From: Vandiemenella viatica
Lineage: Eukaryota; Arthropoda; Insecta; Orthoptera; Morabidae
Direction of reading: 5' to 3'
Length of the DNA stretch: 64,000 bases
Assembly: GCA_031002005.1 (NCBI GenBank)
Contig: JARYHS010013631.1
Location: 62,245,832 to 62,309,831, forward strand
Positions 1 to 13,170 of this stretch are shown here, piece by piece. The notes under the pieces were generated by a model that was not told the origin of the DNA, did no database searches, and saw only the letters and a program-made list of their open reading frames with translations. Position numbers and translations under genes: made by a program. The first letter of the stretch is position 1. Each line of letters starts with the position of its first letter.

Positions 1-289
1 TTATTTCTTTAGCTACAAGGAAACGCCCAGATTACACAGTTTACTGCAATAAGGAGGCTTTAAAGCAAACAGGAGACTTTTAGTGCAGACTAAACTCCAC
101 ACAAAGTCTATGTGTATAATAGAACCATAACTAAAAAATGGCAGGCTGCACGACTGTCCGTCTTACAACTTTATAAATCACAAAAAAACTACCAGAGCCA
201 GAATTTACACACACAAAAATTAACTCAAAATGAAGTAAAAAAAAGACAATGAAAATATGCCAATAGAATGGGTTTTACACTATCAATAA

Positions 290-541
290 TGAGCGGTCTG
301 ATGGCTCAGTGGTTAAGATGTCTAACTGGGGATCTAAAGGTCCCCGGTTTGAATCCTCGACTTTCACATCTGGCATTACTTGCTGTGGCATGTGAAGTAC
401 GCCAGAATACTTACGTGGTTCGGATTCAACGTTAAACTGTAGGTTTCCTGTACTCTGACTACCGGGTTAGGTTAAGGCCGCTTTGATACGGGCGGAATGC
501 GCAGCCAATAGAAACCCTGGCACCACACACAATTATTATTA
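290..541 (+). mobile_element. tRNA-derived SINE with 9-bp TSD
   Basis: The head resembles a tRNA gene with an A-box-like TGGCTCAGTGGTTAAG and a B-box-like GGTTTGAATCC, the internal RNA polymerase III promoter expected of a SINE. A tRNA-unrelated body follows, containing GGATTCAACGTTAAACTGTAG, and the 3' end is a short ATT repeat. A 9-bp direct repeat, TATCAATAA, lies at 281-289 and 542-550, as left by LINE-mediated insertion. A diverged copy is at 12511-12786. It does not fold as a functional tRNA by eye because no 7-bp acceptor stem closes it. Confidence 0.82.
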
Positions 542-550
542 TATCAATAA

Positions 551-3500
551 GTTCTGAGGTTTGCAACAGGAAAAGATCCGCCAGTGACACTACACATGTT
601 TCGATTCAAAACATGACGTACTGGTCGGTCATTCTGCTTATGGTTATTAAATGTTTCCTAACCAAAAGGAAACAGCCTTATAATTGTCGCCCCGCTGTGA
701 CCGCCTGTCAAAAGAATCTAGCACACAAATTGAAAAAATGTTGCCTTTAAATTGCTCAGGTTATGTATTATTGTATCGTAAAATTATATTCTAGAGAGGT
801 CCCATCAATAAAAGGTTTCGCCCCCCCCCCAGCATTTTGGGCTATCACTGTTTCCAGCTCGTCAAGTGGAGAAGTAAGATTAAAAAAAATATATTACTAG
901 AAAATAAATGAAAGAAGTCAAAGTTTTCAGTTGTTACTCTAAAACTCAGTAAAGTCAGCGAAAAAATTCACAGCTAATGACAAATTACTTTGTGCATAGC
1001 ATATGAAATATTTGAGACTAGTGTACAACAAAATTAGATTTAAAATAATTAGCAAACTAAATCTAATCGCAGTTGCACGGACTATGTACTTTCACACATT
1101 TGTAGAGGTTAGTTAGAATTCAAAACACTGCAGATTCCATCGGCTTAACAGTACTGTCTGGTTGCAGGGTGTATCAGTTTTGTGGCACTTGTGGATCCTC
1201 AGCCTCTACACCGTGATCTTCAGCGATCAATGAGTATACCATTGGCGAATACTGTGCCCCGGTGTGACGACAGCGCTCATACTAATATAATAGTTAATCG
1301 ACTAAACACAATACTCATATCAATAAAAAAAAAGCCTGCCCCCACCTACTGACTGCCTTTTCTGAGCTACATCGCTTCTCCAAATTCCAAAGAAAAAACG
1401 CCTTCGTTAACAAATAAAAAAATAAATAATTACTAGAAAACCAGCAGCTGCCAATAAATCGCGAAATCAAAGATGTAAGCATCAACAGAAACCTTTCAAT
1501 GAAAACGGTAACAGATCTGCAAGAACATGACTTCAACAAGCTCGTCATTTGAAGAAAGGAATGGTTGGAAAAACCCACAAATCACGATATCTACATAGAG
1601 AAAAACCACTGGGATTCGGCGTTCTACGTAGACTGAACAGGGGCTGAACAGAATCAGAACAAACTGAAAGATTAGCAGATTCACAATTTTGCTGGGGAAA
1701 AATATTGTTCCGAGTGTGACAGCGGGTCCGAGAAGCAGGTCAGCGGCCGTATAGCAAAATTAAAGCTGACGACAAAACAAGGGAAAAAAACTACTTCCTG
1801 AAGCCAACCGAACAGACTATAGAGCACTTCATTTAGATATACAGTTTATTGACAACTTAGATTTCTAAGGTATTTCTGATTTTATTCTCCATAATGTATT
1901 GTGTACTTCCGCCATACTATAAATGATAAATACCATGCGAACGCGACTAGTACTTTACCAGTTTTAAAATCTGTTCGCCGTTTATGCTTAAAAAAATTTT
2001 CACAAACAATTACACAGGTTGCCAACAATTTGCGACAGAAACGTCTGTTAGGACAGGTGGAAGAGAAAAATGATTAGGGGGAAGGTAAATTAATAAAACC
2101 TGTAGGAAAGAAAACTGTATTAGCTATTGGAAGTCAAACTGAATGTGCTTTCGAAAATGATTCGCTCCCTCCCATAAGACTTTTTTTTTTTTTTACAAAT
2201 TTCTCACCGTTAAAAGTTTTAATTCGTTTCCCTTTTAAAAATTATTCAGTCGATGGAAAAAGGGAATTAGCAATAAGCATGAACAGTTACATTTCAAAAG
2301 AATTTTTCCGCAACATACATGCTTCTGTGACACTCTTCGGCAATGTAATTTCGGCGACGAAACCCGCTTATCCAAGTAGAAAGGTATGATGCAACGACAC
2401 TAAGTCAAGGGTATTAAACCGCTCCACGCTGAAATGCTGCAGAGGTAATTTTGTCGGATTATGCGGGTAGCCGGAACGTAAACAATCTCAGGACCGTAGC
2501 AGACGCTTTTATTCCTTCTTTGAGTTCTTTCAGTCCTTTCAACCTCTGATCACTAGCCGTCTTTGTTACTGAACTACGAACGCACTACAGTATAAGGAAA
2601 ATACAGCCCGGCTGAGGTGGGACAAGTCAAAAAGAAATTAGTTGTTATCATCGTAACTGTTTTAGGTTACTAGACCTGGGAACAACAGATTGCAATCACC
2701 ACGTTTCATTATGATACTAGTTGGCTTCACAAACGGAATCGCACATTTCCATCTCAATCTGTCAGAATCAAATCTTGTACAACAAAAAGACGTGCATTAT
2801 CATCAAGCAGTATTGCAAACGAATTCAGTTGAACAAAATTTTATCCTCGACAAATCACCAATGTTTTAACGGTAATTAACTCATTTTGTAGGATATAAAA
2901 CTCAAATTTTTAGCAGCTGTTCTGGTCCATGTTTATTTTGGATGCCTGAATTGTTCTGAGATTAACTGCCTAATGAGATCTACTTCGTATTAGACAATGA
3001 ATCGTAAACATTTCTGAAGCAGAATCCTTGCTGGCAAAAATATAATTCTGCTTGACCGAAAGATTTGTTTGTACCGAATATGTGTACTTGCTGGAAACAG
3101 CAGTCAACCAGTTTATGGCAACGTCTGTAGATGAACTGCAATGAAACTGAATCCTCTCCGCGTTAAATTACAACTACATAAAAGCTAGTATGAATTAATT
3201 ATATGACTCAATAAACGTACGCATCTTTTTTCCGCAAAAATTTCAAATTCGTTCAAGTTTTCCGTGATAGGTTATGTAACAGAGGCCTCTTAGATTGAAT
3301 TTCTAGATTTTCATTGTTTTAAGAGAACATTGTTTGTTCGATTTAATGCGTATCTACCACTAATAATTATTTTTGTTCCTTGTATTCCTATCCTAAAGTC
3401 CACATCTGCATACATATTTGTTAACTTTACGTTGGAACCTCTGAGCAAAAAAAATGTAAACAAATCCGACACAAGATTACTAAAAATCTGAAAGAAATTG

Positions 3501-6477
3501 AATTCAAAGTCCAATGGTTATTTTGAATTTATATCTGCTCCTTGGAATAATTTGATGATAATTGAGGAGAATCATACGTTAGGATCATACGTTATCGGTA
3601 AGTAACAGAACGCTAAAGTCTGCCACAACGCAATGCGATGAGAAGTTGCTGCGTAGAACGGTCAACGAGAACAATCAATAAAACATCAAGGTCACAACGA
3701 GCGCTCCACACAGTTTACGTAAAGCTAATGGGAAATATCCATCCGGTTTACAATACGATTTAATTGCGAAAATGCTGACATTGCTGCAACACCAGCTGAA
3801 GCACCGGTGGAAATTTCGGTTTTCCTTGTCCCTCCTGAGTTGGCGTTCCAAACCGTTGGAAATATTAATTAAAAAAAGGCGACGAGGGCAGTTGGCAAGC
3901 GCTCAAAGTTCTAATATTAAACCCGATACTGGACTGTGGGGCGGATAACTCAACGTCCTGTGGCGTGTGCCGTCGAACGACAAACAAGGCTGGCTGAGTC
4001 AACGGAACTTTACCAACAAAAACAACCGATACCCGCCTCACGGGCCCACCTCAACTTCTAAGCGACGCTAGAGTTGAAAACGTCTTAAAGATTTATTAAC
4101 CGTACAGTAGGGCTGCGCGAATCACGATCTGCTATTCACTACGACTTAAAAACAACAGTAGTGATCAGGCGACAATATCAGGCGACAATATCAGGCATCC
4201 TCTCTCCATTTTACAGCTAAATATAACATGTACAAGTTGATGCTTAAACAAGTCTATATTTTAAAGTTGTCATCAGCCATGGCCGATACTAAATTGGGAG
4301 GTGGTGTAGTGCGTGCTTATAGCATTTTCACTACGACCCACATGCCAAAATGACAATGTACTGTCTAATGGCGATCAAGGACTTTAGTACGGTTTTCCAG
4401 GCTCACTACTCTCCATCAATTTTCTTGAAGCTCAATAACGCAGTTCCGATTCAGAAGATACTAGTAAAGTGGTTTAAACCTCACAACGAAATTCCTTATA
4501 TTCGTCGTTTATTGCACAAACGACAATACAGGAAGATACCACAATTGTTCAAAGTTCACATTTCACTTTTAACTAAATGTTTGGGGTCCCATGAAGGTAT
4601 GTCAACACCCATCAGCACGAATATTGGGCACTATCATCTTTTAACGTAATTTAATGTGCCAGATTATGAGGTCTCTGATTTTGATTTTATCTTCGGGTCC
4701 TTATTGAGAGACATTAGTGATATTGGTATTATACACAAACGACTAATCGGAGCACCATAAAAATGATAGAAAGTAGGAAGACATTGTTTGTTGCAAGTAA
4801 TAAAGTATGAAGGTGATTAGATCTGATATCACAATCCTATGTCAACACGATTCATTAAAATTTTCGATACGATGTTCATATAGCTCTTCAAATTGACAAA
4901 GTCGTTCTATTTAATAAGTCGGAATCTGTTAATAAATGAATAACCTGTTCGAATGCATCGTACAGTAATAATGTTAACTGCCATCTGGAAAAAAAGTTGC
5001 AGCTATTTACAATTTAGCTACGAAAACTGCGGGTTGGCGTTATTCGTTATAATGATATTAGCTCCTTATGAATATACATTGCAGATATTCCATTTCTTTG
5101 ATTTACGTAAAGCTTCATATTCACTATTATATATATATATATATATATATATTTATTTGCAATGGATGAATACGTGCGTTGTAAAAATAACGACTGTGTA
5201 TAACAAACACGCTCACTCGCCCATGAAAAACATTCCAGGTTAATTCTATACTAGACAAAGGAACCAAAACAAAGCTCGACTGTCGTACGCAAGTATAAAA
5301 TTGTTCTGTTAACGACTGAGAAATGGAATTGAGAACAACTTCAGAGTTTTGTGCTAGTCATGTCGTTTAAGAGGTGGGAGGAAACTAAACAGGAAGAAAA
5401 TCGAAAATGCAATTTATGAAGGAGCCGTCCAATCACGGATACCGAAAATTATTTCGGTATATCAAAGATCGCTGAAATTTGAATGGTTGGCCCGGGACAC
5501 GAGCCAGAGTACTTCAGAGTGCGAGACCCAAACGTTGACCCCCCCCCCCTAATGAGGCATTCAGTTCAGACTGTGTGAAACAAATAGATGATATTGACGC
5601 CTTCATTAGATCTATTCCGAGGTTACGTCGCTTGTGAGATGGCGTCGTTAAATCGAGGAATCGATTGCCATAAAGTCTCTTCACTGACGGCCTTTTCCGG
5701 GTGGAAAAACACCAAGCAGCTACCGGTCGGCGCTCCAGTACCAACATATTGCAGCATTTGTATATCTCTTTGTTTTGGTTCTCTTTCCGCATAGTCATTT
5801 TAAAAACACATCAGCAGAGTACTCACCACAACCTTTCAGCCATACAGAGTTAAATATGCTCTCAATAACAAAACGTAAGTATGTCTTGATAGATGCCGTC
5901 AACCTAGCGCTTGCAGTCTTCATGTATGTCTCTTGTTTCTCTTCTAATCCTAAAAAGCTGTCGCTATCAATTTATTAAGATAATTTATATTCTCCTTTAG
6001 ACTTTTAAGATGCTAATTCCGGCATATCCTAATATTAGGAATATTATTCAGTTTTCCAGAGTCTGGCTGCCAAGCACAACTTCAAGTTAGTTTCTCAGCC
6101 GAGATTTTTAACCGCTAGAATTGGACTCTCGAAACATCCCAGGAGTGTTTGACTAGAATTTTTTTTGTTAATACATAACGCCTTGAAAACCTTCGGTCAA
6201 AATCAAAATACTTCGACTGGTATTTTAAGATTTGATCATTTCTTTGTAACACCTGACGCCACGTAATACTCAACTCCACTGATTTTGCATGCTATTTACA
6301 CACGTTATTGTGGTGGTGGCTTTAGGGCGCGTCGACAGCGATGTCTTTAGCGTCCTAAACAATTAAATATGGGGGTGAATCCAATATAATGTGCGTGTGC
6401 GTGCGCCATAACAAGTACATAATGGTGGACGTCCAAGTTATCCTTTCAATGTCACAGGTCGATAGGTATAGGCTTTA
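551..6477. other. Non-coding AT-rich stretch, nothing recognised
   Basis: No open frame here resembles a known protein, and no bounded transposon was found. Small features include a 13-bp tandem duplication near 4168-4193 (AGGCGACAATATC twice) and an (AT)n microsatellite at about 5127-5152. A 99-codon plus-strand frame at 4350-4649 has no recognisable motif. If OGT continues toward position 1, this is most likely intron of that gene. Confidence 0.5.
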
Positions 6478-6686
6478 GGGGGCGTCCATAAATTACGTGA
6501 GGTGAAATAGGGGGGGGGGTCCGGCGAAATCTCACCAAATCTCACCAGGGGGGAGGGGGGGGTCTACGGAAATCTCACGTGAGATTTTGCGAAAAATTTG
6601 GGGATAGTAGAGCCAAAAAAAAGGTCTACAATTTGCGCCTAAGTCGAGTTTAGGAGGGTATTTCGTCAAAAAGTTAGGGTGTGACC

Positions 6687-6717
<31 letters not shown>

Positions 6718-6875
6718 TCTACAAAAGTTTCGAGTGCGATTTCTAGGGGGGGTTCTCACGGACCTGATCTCACCAGAGGGGGGGGGGTCCGGCCAGATCT
6801 CACGAAATCTCACCAAGGGGGAGGGGGGGGTCCAGAAATCCGGAAAAACACCTCACGTAATTTGTGGATGCCCCC
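6478..6875. mobile_element. Harbinger-like MITE, 398 bp
   Basis: The two ends are inverted repeats: the left begins GGGGGCGTCCATAAATTACG and the right, read inward, GGGGGCATCCACAAATTACG. Both are flanked by TTA (6475-6477 and 6876-6878). A 3-bp TTA/TWA TSD with G-rich TIRs is typical of PIF/Harbinger elements. The body is a palindrome-like arrangement of repeated AAATCTCAC segments with G runs, around a 29-bp A run at 6687-6715. There is no transposase. A related, shorter element is at 22969-23146. Confidence 0.7.
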
Positions 6876-7038
6876 TTAGGAAGATTATTCCAATTAATTT
6901 TCTGCATTTTTTTTTTTTTAGTGAAAGCTGCAGCAAGGGATCAATCTTTGTCATGGAGAAGTTCAAATACTGTATCTTAACCTCACCGAAAACTTTCCAG
7001 TACCATGCTGCATTGGTAGTGTGATGTAATTCCACGTC

Positions 7039-7041
<3 letters not shown>

Positions 7042-7095
<54 letters not shown>
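7042..7095 (+). repeat. 54-bp homopolymer A tract
   Basis: This is an uninterrupted A run. It could be the tail of a retroposed sequence (about 6886-7041), but that sequence was not identified and no TSD was seen. The length in the assembly may be unreliable. Confidence 0.6.
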
Positions 7096-7096
<1 letters not shown>

Positions 7097-7789
7097 AATT
7101 CTCATTTTTTTTATGCCAGGCAAGCACACGATCCCGTGACAGTACGATCCCTGAACTGTGCTTTCAACCTTCGCAGAATTCGATTGGTTTCACGCCTCCA
7201 CAAGTGAGAAATTTAGTAAGTGTAAGATCTCTCTGACTACTATTTCGTGCTCAGATCATAGACTCGTTCTCAATTCAAACATCTGTCGTAATATTAATGT
7301 AACGAAAATTAATAAATGCACAAACTCATGTCTTACATATAAATCTCGCTCTAATATACTATTCTTTACCAGCATGAGACTCTACTGAAAGGTCATAGAC
7401 TATCAAAGACAGTTTTCAAATTTCAACAATCGCTTACGGGTATACCCACCTCCCGTCGTAAAAATACTTAAGTACCGGTATTCCAACTATTAGTGCCACA
7501 ATGTACAGGAAAAACAAACCTTTCGCGCTTATCTAAAGGATCAGCCGCAGACTCAAATTTTTTACTGTCATATTCGAAGAGCCACCAAGTTCCGTAATGT
7601 TTGATTAAGTCCATGTACTTCAGGTAATTTTTAACGGTCTGACAACAGCGAACCAAAAAATTGGTGTACAGCAGGTTGAGTCAATATAACTGGCTTCACA
7701 AAAGGCGCTAATTTAATTTTTGTGGATGGTGTGCTAATGAATCACGCCACCGGGTGTGTAAATAGTTCCGATTTATTGCTGAACTGTCC
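7096..7789. other. Unannotated spacer
   Basis: AT-rich sequence with short open frames that have no recognisable protein features and no terminal repeats. Confidence 0.5.
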
Positions 7790-7797
7790 GTCTCATG

Positions 7798-8169
7798 TAG
7801 GGTTGCCAGATGGCCGGGAAATCCGGGAATGTCCGGGAATTGTGACAGGTCCCGTGTCCAGGAATTAAGCGTTACTGTCCCGGAATTCCTGTATACCAGA
7901 TTTTTCTCAAACTTTTAATACCACGGTGGCAATGCCGCGCTCGCAGCGGGAGGTAGAGGATATATGTACAAATATATATGTAGCGTAGCTTTTACCTAAA
8001 ATAAAACTTTTTAAATTAATTTGAATATTTTTTCACACCTTAAACATAACACTAAAATACTTTACTTAACCCCATAAATGTACCCCGGAAATTATAATCC
8101 TGTATCACTAAAAAACCTTTTTAACCCCAGAAATGTCCCGGAATTATAATTGTGTATCTGGCAACCCTA
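7798..8169. mobile_element. hAT-type MITE, 372 bp, perfect TSD
   Basis: The element has perfect 14-bp TIRs, TAGGGTTGCCAGAT, and a perfect 8-bp TSD, GTCTCATG, at 7790-7797 and 8170-8177. Both are hallmarks of hAT superfamily insertion. The interior has repeated CCCGGAATT segments near both ends, suggesting subterminal inverted repeats, and no coding capacity. The intact TSD and TIRs suggest a fairly recent insertion. Confidence 0.88.
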
Positions 8170-8177
8170 GTCTCATG

Positions 8178-8620
8178 TGACATTTGTCAGCTGCATTTTC
8201 TCCAGTCGGAAAATTTTAAATTATGTCCAACAATATCCTTTGGGTCTTACAAATCAGTAGGATGATTAAAATATCCATATCGGCCAAGATATTTCTAAAT
8301 TTTGGGACGTCGAATATGGAGATGTCCGAGGTTCCAGTTACGGTTTTTCGGAAGAGACTAGTCTAAAAAATAGCAGCAACAATAATCACACCAAGACATT
8401 ACATAAACATTAGCAGTTACATACCAAGACTAATTCTACTGATTCTTTTTCGAAACGAAAGACCAAAGTATATGGTGCATTCGTTCAAATAATGTTATTC
8501 CTGTACTGCATGCCACCGTAGACCAATGACTTACGTCTTGTGTATAATCAAAAGGTTGAAAGATAACCATTTTCAAAGAGACGCTACTGCGGTTATAACT
8601 TCGTATGGGAATAAATGATA
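8178..8620. other. Unannotated spacer
   Basis: No gene, terminal repeat or array unit was recognised between the hAT MITE and the Helitron-like element. Confidence 0.5.
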
Positions 8621-10135
8621 CTTAGATGACCCGTGCGAAAATTTCGCGAATATAGTGATTATTAAGGTTTGTGGATTGTATAGGATTAATGAAGAACCGC
8701 CTCATTTGTGACTATTAATTTGTTTAGGGTAATAGGTACGTAACAAAATAATTAAAACATATTACGAAACAATTATGAAAAACTTTTGAATGCGTAAATC
8801 ATATGTATGACAACTGTCACTGACCGTAACAGATTACAACTAACCTAAATAAAAACACACAGAATATCCATATATCTGTGATACGTGTTACTGTGATTGT
8901 AGCCCGTGAGAACATTTCACGAATAAAATGTTTACATAGGAATTATATAGAAAAACAAATGTTTCTGTAAGGGGTCAAATTAAAAAATCTGTCTAAAGCA
9001 GAGACATTGATGGCTCATGACACAAAAATACGTTATGGAAATAAGGACACTTTTGCCCTTTAAGGTTCAAATTCCGAAAAACTGCATTCTTAAAATATGA
9101 TGTGACCACAGCGGAGACTTTAATCTTTAAAATGATACCTCTTATCTATTTTGGTTAGATATTAAGGGAGATGAATGGTTCATGATACAAAAACACCTTG
9201 CAGAACCATTGATACTTTTTCCCTTTAAGGATTGTATTCCAAAAAATTTCTTTAATACATGATTTCACCAAAGAGGAGACATTACTTTTCGTAATTCTAC
9301 TTCATTTATCGATATTGGTTAAGTATCCAGGGAGATAAATGGCTCAAGAGACAAAAAACGTATTTTAGAAATGCTGATATTTTTGCCCTTTAAAAGTTAA
9401 ATTCAGAAAAATTCTTTTCTTATAATATCATGTGACTACAGCGGAGAAAATCTTTAGAATTATACCCAATTTTTCTATTTCGGTTAGATATTGAGATAAA
9501 TGGCCAGTGACAAAAAACGCCTTGTAGAACCACTGGTAGTTTTTCCCTTTAAGGGTTGAATTCCAAAAAAATTCGTTCCTAACTTCTTCAGTCCCGAGGT
9601 ATCTATCATATATGATACCTCCAGGAATTATTTTTTTCTCGGGCCACTGCACAACTGAACCTTATCCGGCCTATCGCATCATCTACAATATACATCGCGC
9701 TTCTCACAGCTCATATGTTCGATCTTCTGCTTTTGGCAGCCCCGATTGGAAACTTGGGATCCTGCAGCTGTACAACATGGCTCGTCGAAATAAAGGTAAA
9801 GACATATATTTTTTTACATGAAATAAAGTAACATGAAGCAGTAAAGTTGTGTGTATAATTTTGCTGCTTAATTCCGGAGGTATCATATATATACCATCTA
9901 TAAAAAATTAATTATTGTTTCAGTATAATGTTTTATGGTCATTCATTGTTAACTAGCTTTAACACAATAGTAGTAATCTTGCACTTTTATTATGAGCTCG
10001 GGACTGAAGAGGTTAATATATGATGCCACCAAAGCAGATACCTTTAAAATGATACCTCATTTATCGATCTCGGTTGGGTATGAAGGGAGATAATGGCTTG
10101 TGACAAAACTTGTAGAAATAATACAATATATATGA
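8621..10135 (-). mobile_element. Helitron-like element, family 1 copy with ~160-bp tandem units
   Basis: Read on the minus strand the element starts A|TCATATATATTG and ends with a small hairpin, GCGAA-ATT-TTCGC, nine bases of spacer and CTAAG followed by T. These match Helitron termini (5' TC after A; hairpin then CTRR before T), except that the last bases are CTAAG rather than CTAG. The body is made of about five head-to-tail units of 150-170 bp, each with a TTTATCTCCCT segment, CCGAAATCGATAAATGAGG and the palindrome CCCTTAAAGGG or a variant. Two other copies, at 21292-22672 and 50722-54459, share both ends. No Rep/helicase is encoded, so it is non-autonomous. A 430-bp TTAA-flanked MITE is inserted in it. 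Confidence 0.7.
9583..10012. mobile_element. piggyBac-like MITE, 430 bp, inside Helitron-like element
   Basis: The termini CTTCTTCAGTCCCGAG (left) and CCTCTTCAGTCCCGAG (right, read inward) match at 15 of 16 bases. They are flanked by CTAA on the left and TTAA on the right, so the expected TTAA TSD has one mutation. Longer subterminal inverted repeats containing TATCATATATGATACCTCC follow. The uninterrupted units of the host array carry TTAATATATGATG at this place, which confirms the insertion site. A short frame from 9777 begins MARRNKGK and meets a GTAAAG donor-like motif; it could be a remnant first exon of the parent transposase, but that is speculation. Confidence 0.75.
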
Positions 10136-12510
10136 TGATACAGTGTAAAACAATGAACAATGAAAAGACAGCCCAAGCATTTCTGTCTCATAACAAATGT
10201 CACATTTCCCTTTATGCTTGCTTACAGTACACAACTGTGCTGCCAGGTAACTGAAGGTTTTAGATGTCATTCCTTAATAGAAGATATTTTCAATTTTACT
10301 AAGATAAAAACTCTTTCATTGTCTTACAAAAGGTAAAACTAACTTTTCCCACCGACAAACCTACATATCGCCATGGAGTCATTCCTCGAACAAATTAGTT
10401 GGTAGACATTTCGGCATAGCAGGATTCTAATGGATTGACTGATGGGCTCTCGAATCGAATCTTCATGCCTTAACTGACGGCGAATTGCTTGGAAGAGATG
10501 TCGATTTTTTGCATTTAGGGGCGCAGCAGGTGTTATTTGTCAGCGAACAGCCGCCGTCTTTAATGTTATCCAACCGAGGAATGCCACCGCTTGTGCCAAA
10601 TAAACGGATCTACTGCCATTTTCTCATTGCAAACAAATCTGAGGAAGGGTAATTTTTAGACATTTCTTCCAACTCCAATTCAAACAAGCAGAAATCTGGT
10701 TTATTTAAATGAGGTGATGTAAATATACTTTCGACGTCCTTAGAATACTAGACGGCTATCTCAAGATTGAGTTCAAATGATTATCCTTTCAGCATATTAC
10801 AGCTGAAAGAGGATTTTTTTTTCAGTTTCCGCAAGTTTGAAGCATTATATTGATTTAATAAAGAACTAGCCTTTACATGTGAAACGGCCAATAGATTTTT
10901 CACTATCAATGCTAGAAAGCACGTATTAAACTACGAAACAGGAAAGACCTTTTACTCGCAAACAATTCAATGGAGGACATGTGAAAGATGTGTAAAAGCA
11001 TCAGAATATCTCCAGTGTGTAGCCAGAATCGGAAACAGGGAACAGACTACATAGAATAATATTCACGGTGGCAAAGCTACTTGAATGGATTACGTAATAG
11101 AGCAATTAAAACAAAGGGAAACAGTTAACAGATTAGAAAGAAGGCCTTTTCTGCGTCTTTCATACGGAGCCTTGACTCTCATCTTCAAAGTAAGAAACCA
11201 ATGCAGCAAATTAGAACCAAAATCATTAAACTCTGTTAAGCAAAAAACGAAAATTTGGACTCCACACAGCGGAATACTACCCTGACAATACGGTTACCAT
11301 CTCATGGCGCAACTACCATTTATAAATTTCATGTATTCTAGCGCCCTACATACGAATTTATACAAACAAAAATCTGGCAGTTTATCTCTGTAAATCTATT
11401 AGACAGTTGTGAAGTTTATACAATAGTTGTGTATTTAGGCGTACAACCTGTTCATGACAATTTAGAGAAGACTGATTTTAAAAGAAGACAAAATGAGTGT
11501 CATGATATGTACATTGTGGAAGGTTAGGTTGGAGGGTTTGTTCTCTAAATAATCACGAAAACCCCAATAACCTTTCGGAATGCTTCAATTCAGATACATT
11601 TTTAATTCCACAAGTTCGAGAGTAGTTTTCAGAAAGAGTGAGCACTAGTCTTACGTTCGCTGGCTTCACTGAATAAAATAACATTGGCAGTAACAAATTG
11701 TTTTGTTAGAATGGCGAGGAGGAACTTACTGAATATAAGAAATTACTGCTTGCGCCCACAATATCTGTACGCAACAAATGAGCACGTAGGGAATCCGCAG
11801 GTACTGGAATAAGCTTCAGTACACGCTGCAGCTGCTAACTTTTCCATGCGGTTACCTTATTTTGCGCGCGTTACAGCATTTGGTCACGTACTTTAGCGTG
11901 ACCCTTGGTAACAACACACACAGCACACTAGTAGGTTGATATGTTAACTATGTGCTGAAATCCGGTACATTAGAAATTTTAATACCCCACAAAGTACAAA
12001 TGCGACCCCCAAGTAGAACACTAGTGACGGTTTTGAGACTTAAGATCTCACGGACGTTGAAGGTTGTAAGCACACAAGTAAAGGGACGCAATCCAAGTTT
12101 ACCAAGAAGGAAAGTGTAAAGCGATCAAGGCGTATACCGCAAAAATCATCTGCGTTGTTTTCGGAAAATCGTAAACAACGAAATCATTGCAATTTCAATT
12201 CTCCAATCACGTTCCAGATGCAAGTTGTGGTGCACTTGCTTATGTTCATGATGGATTTTTAATTTGACGTAATTCTAAAACGATCTATCAGTCATTCTCT
12301 GTAAGTACTAGACAGTAAGTATTTAAATAAAACAGCTGGCCTTAGAAATTAACCTGGCGACTGCCGATCTAATGAAACGCGCAACGAAATTACTTTTGTG
12401 TTTACGATAACAAAAATAAAGTACATGTTTCGAAAAAGAGTATATTTTTTATGTTTGAATACACATTATTCATTGCTTTTAGATACTTGTTCTTATAAAC
12501 GCTTCCACAA
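10136..12510. other. Non-coding stretch, nothing recognised
   Basis: AT-rich sequence without a supportable gene or bounded element. A plus-strand frame at 11085-11285 is Lys/Arg-rich and unlike any protein I know. Confidence 0.5.
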
Positions 12511-12786
12511 TGTCTGGTGACTCAGTTGGTTAAGGCTCCTAACTGGAGTTGGATGTCCCCGGTTCGAAACCCACCTTCGACTGCAGTTTTACAGACTTTC
12601 ACCTCTGACAAAACTTTTTCCAGAGGTAAAACTGATAGGACGCACCGTGGTTAGGATTCCACATTAAACTGTAGATCCAATTACGCAGCTAGGAAGAAAC
12701 TCTTACTACGTACGCTATACCATTTTTGTACATATGATTCAACCAGTGAGGTAGGAATCTAAGTCAGGTAAAACAAGTATTATTAC
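12511..12786 (+). mobile_element. tRNA-derived SINE, second copy
   Basis: This is the same family as the SINE at 290-541. The A-box-like segment GACTCAGTTGGTTAAGG is followed by a B-box-like CCCGGTTCGAAACCC, then the shared body motif GTGGTTAGGATTCCACATTA and a terminal TATTATTA. The copy is longer in the middle and diverged. The flanks GCTTCCACA and ACTTTCATA might be a decayed TSD, but I cannot be certain. Confidence 0.72.
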
Positions 12787-12904
12787 TTTCATAGGTTAAA
12801 GTACACCTATGCGAAATATAGTACAATATTATGACGCCATATTGCTGCGAGATCTGTAAACCGTTATTGTTGGAGTGAGAAACCATCCCAGCGGTAGCAC
12901 TAAT

Positions 12905-13170
12905 AAAGGAAAGTAGGGCGGCCAGTAGGAAGGGTGCACCTCAAACTGGTGGGTTGTTGTAGCACAGTGGCACGGCAGGGTACAGCCCGCGCCGAGCGCA
13001 GTCTCCGAGCCGCGATCAATACGGGTGTCCCACGGAGAGGCGGCCTACCACCCTACGGCCCAGGTACACGGATATTACGGCTCCCGCATTCAATTTACTC
13101 CGCGCTGAATTTGTCAGCCCGCCGAGATATTTCTGGCTCACCGGGAGACCCACGACGTGGCTAAATATTT
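12905..13170 (+). other. GC- and CpG-rich block in AT-rich DNA
   Basis: About 260 bp here are clearly richer in G, C and CpG than the flanks and contain an open frame (12934-13164) rich in Arg, Gly, Ser and Pro. No domain is recognisable. It could be a decayed repeat with retained GC, a small CpG-rich regulatory region or an unrecognised exon. The sharp compositional edges favour an inserted repeat. Confidence 0.35.

Noticed and set aside
290..370. A functional tRNA gene
   Set aside because: A and B boxes are present but no acceptor stem closes, and the 9-bp TSD and tail show that it is a SINE.
6532..7098. Gly/Pro- or Phe-rich frames over homopolymer runs
   Set aside because: These frames come from poly-A/T and poly-G tracts in a MITE and a tail.
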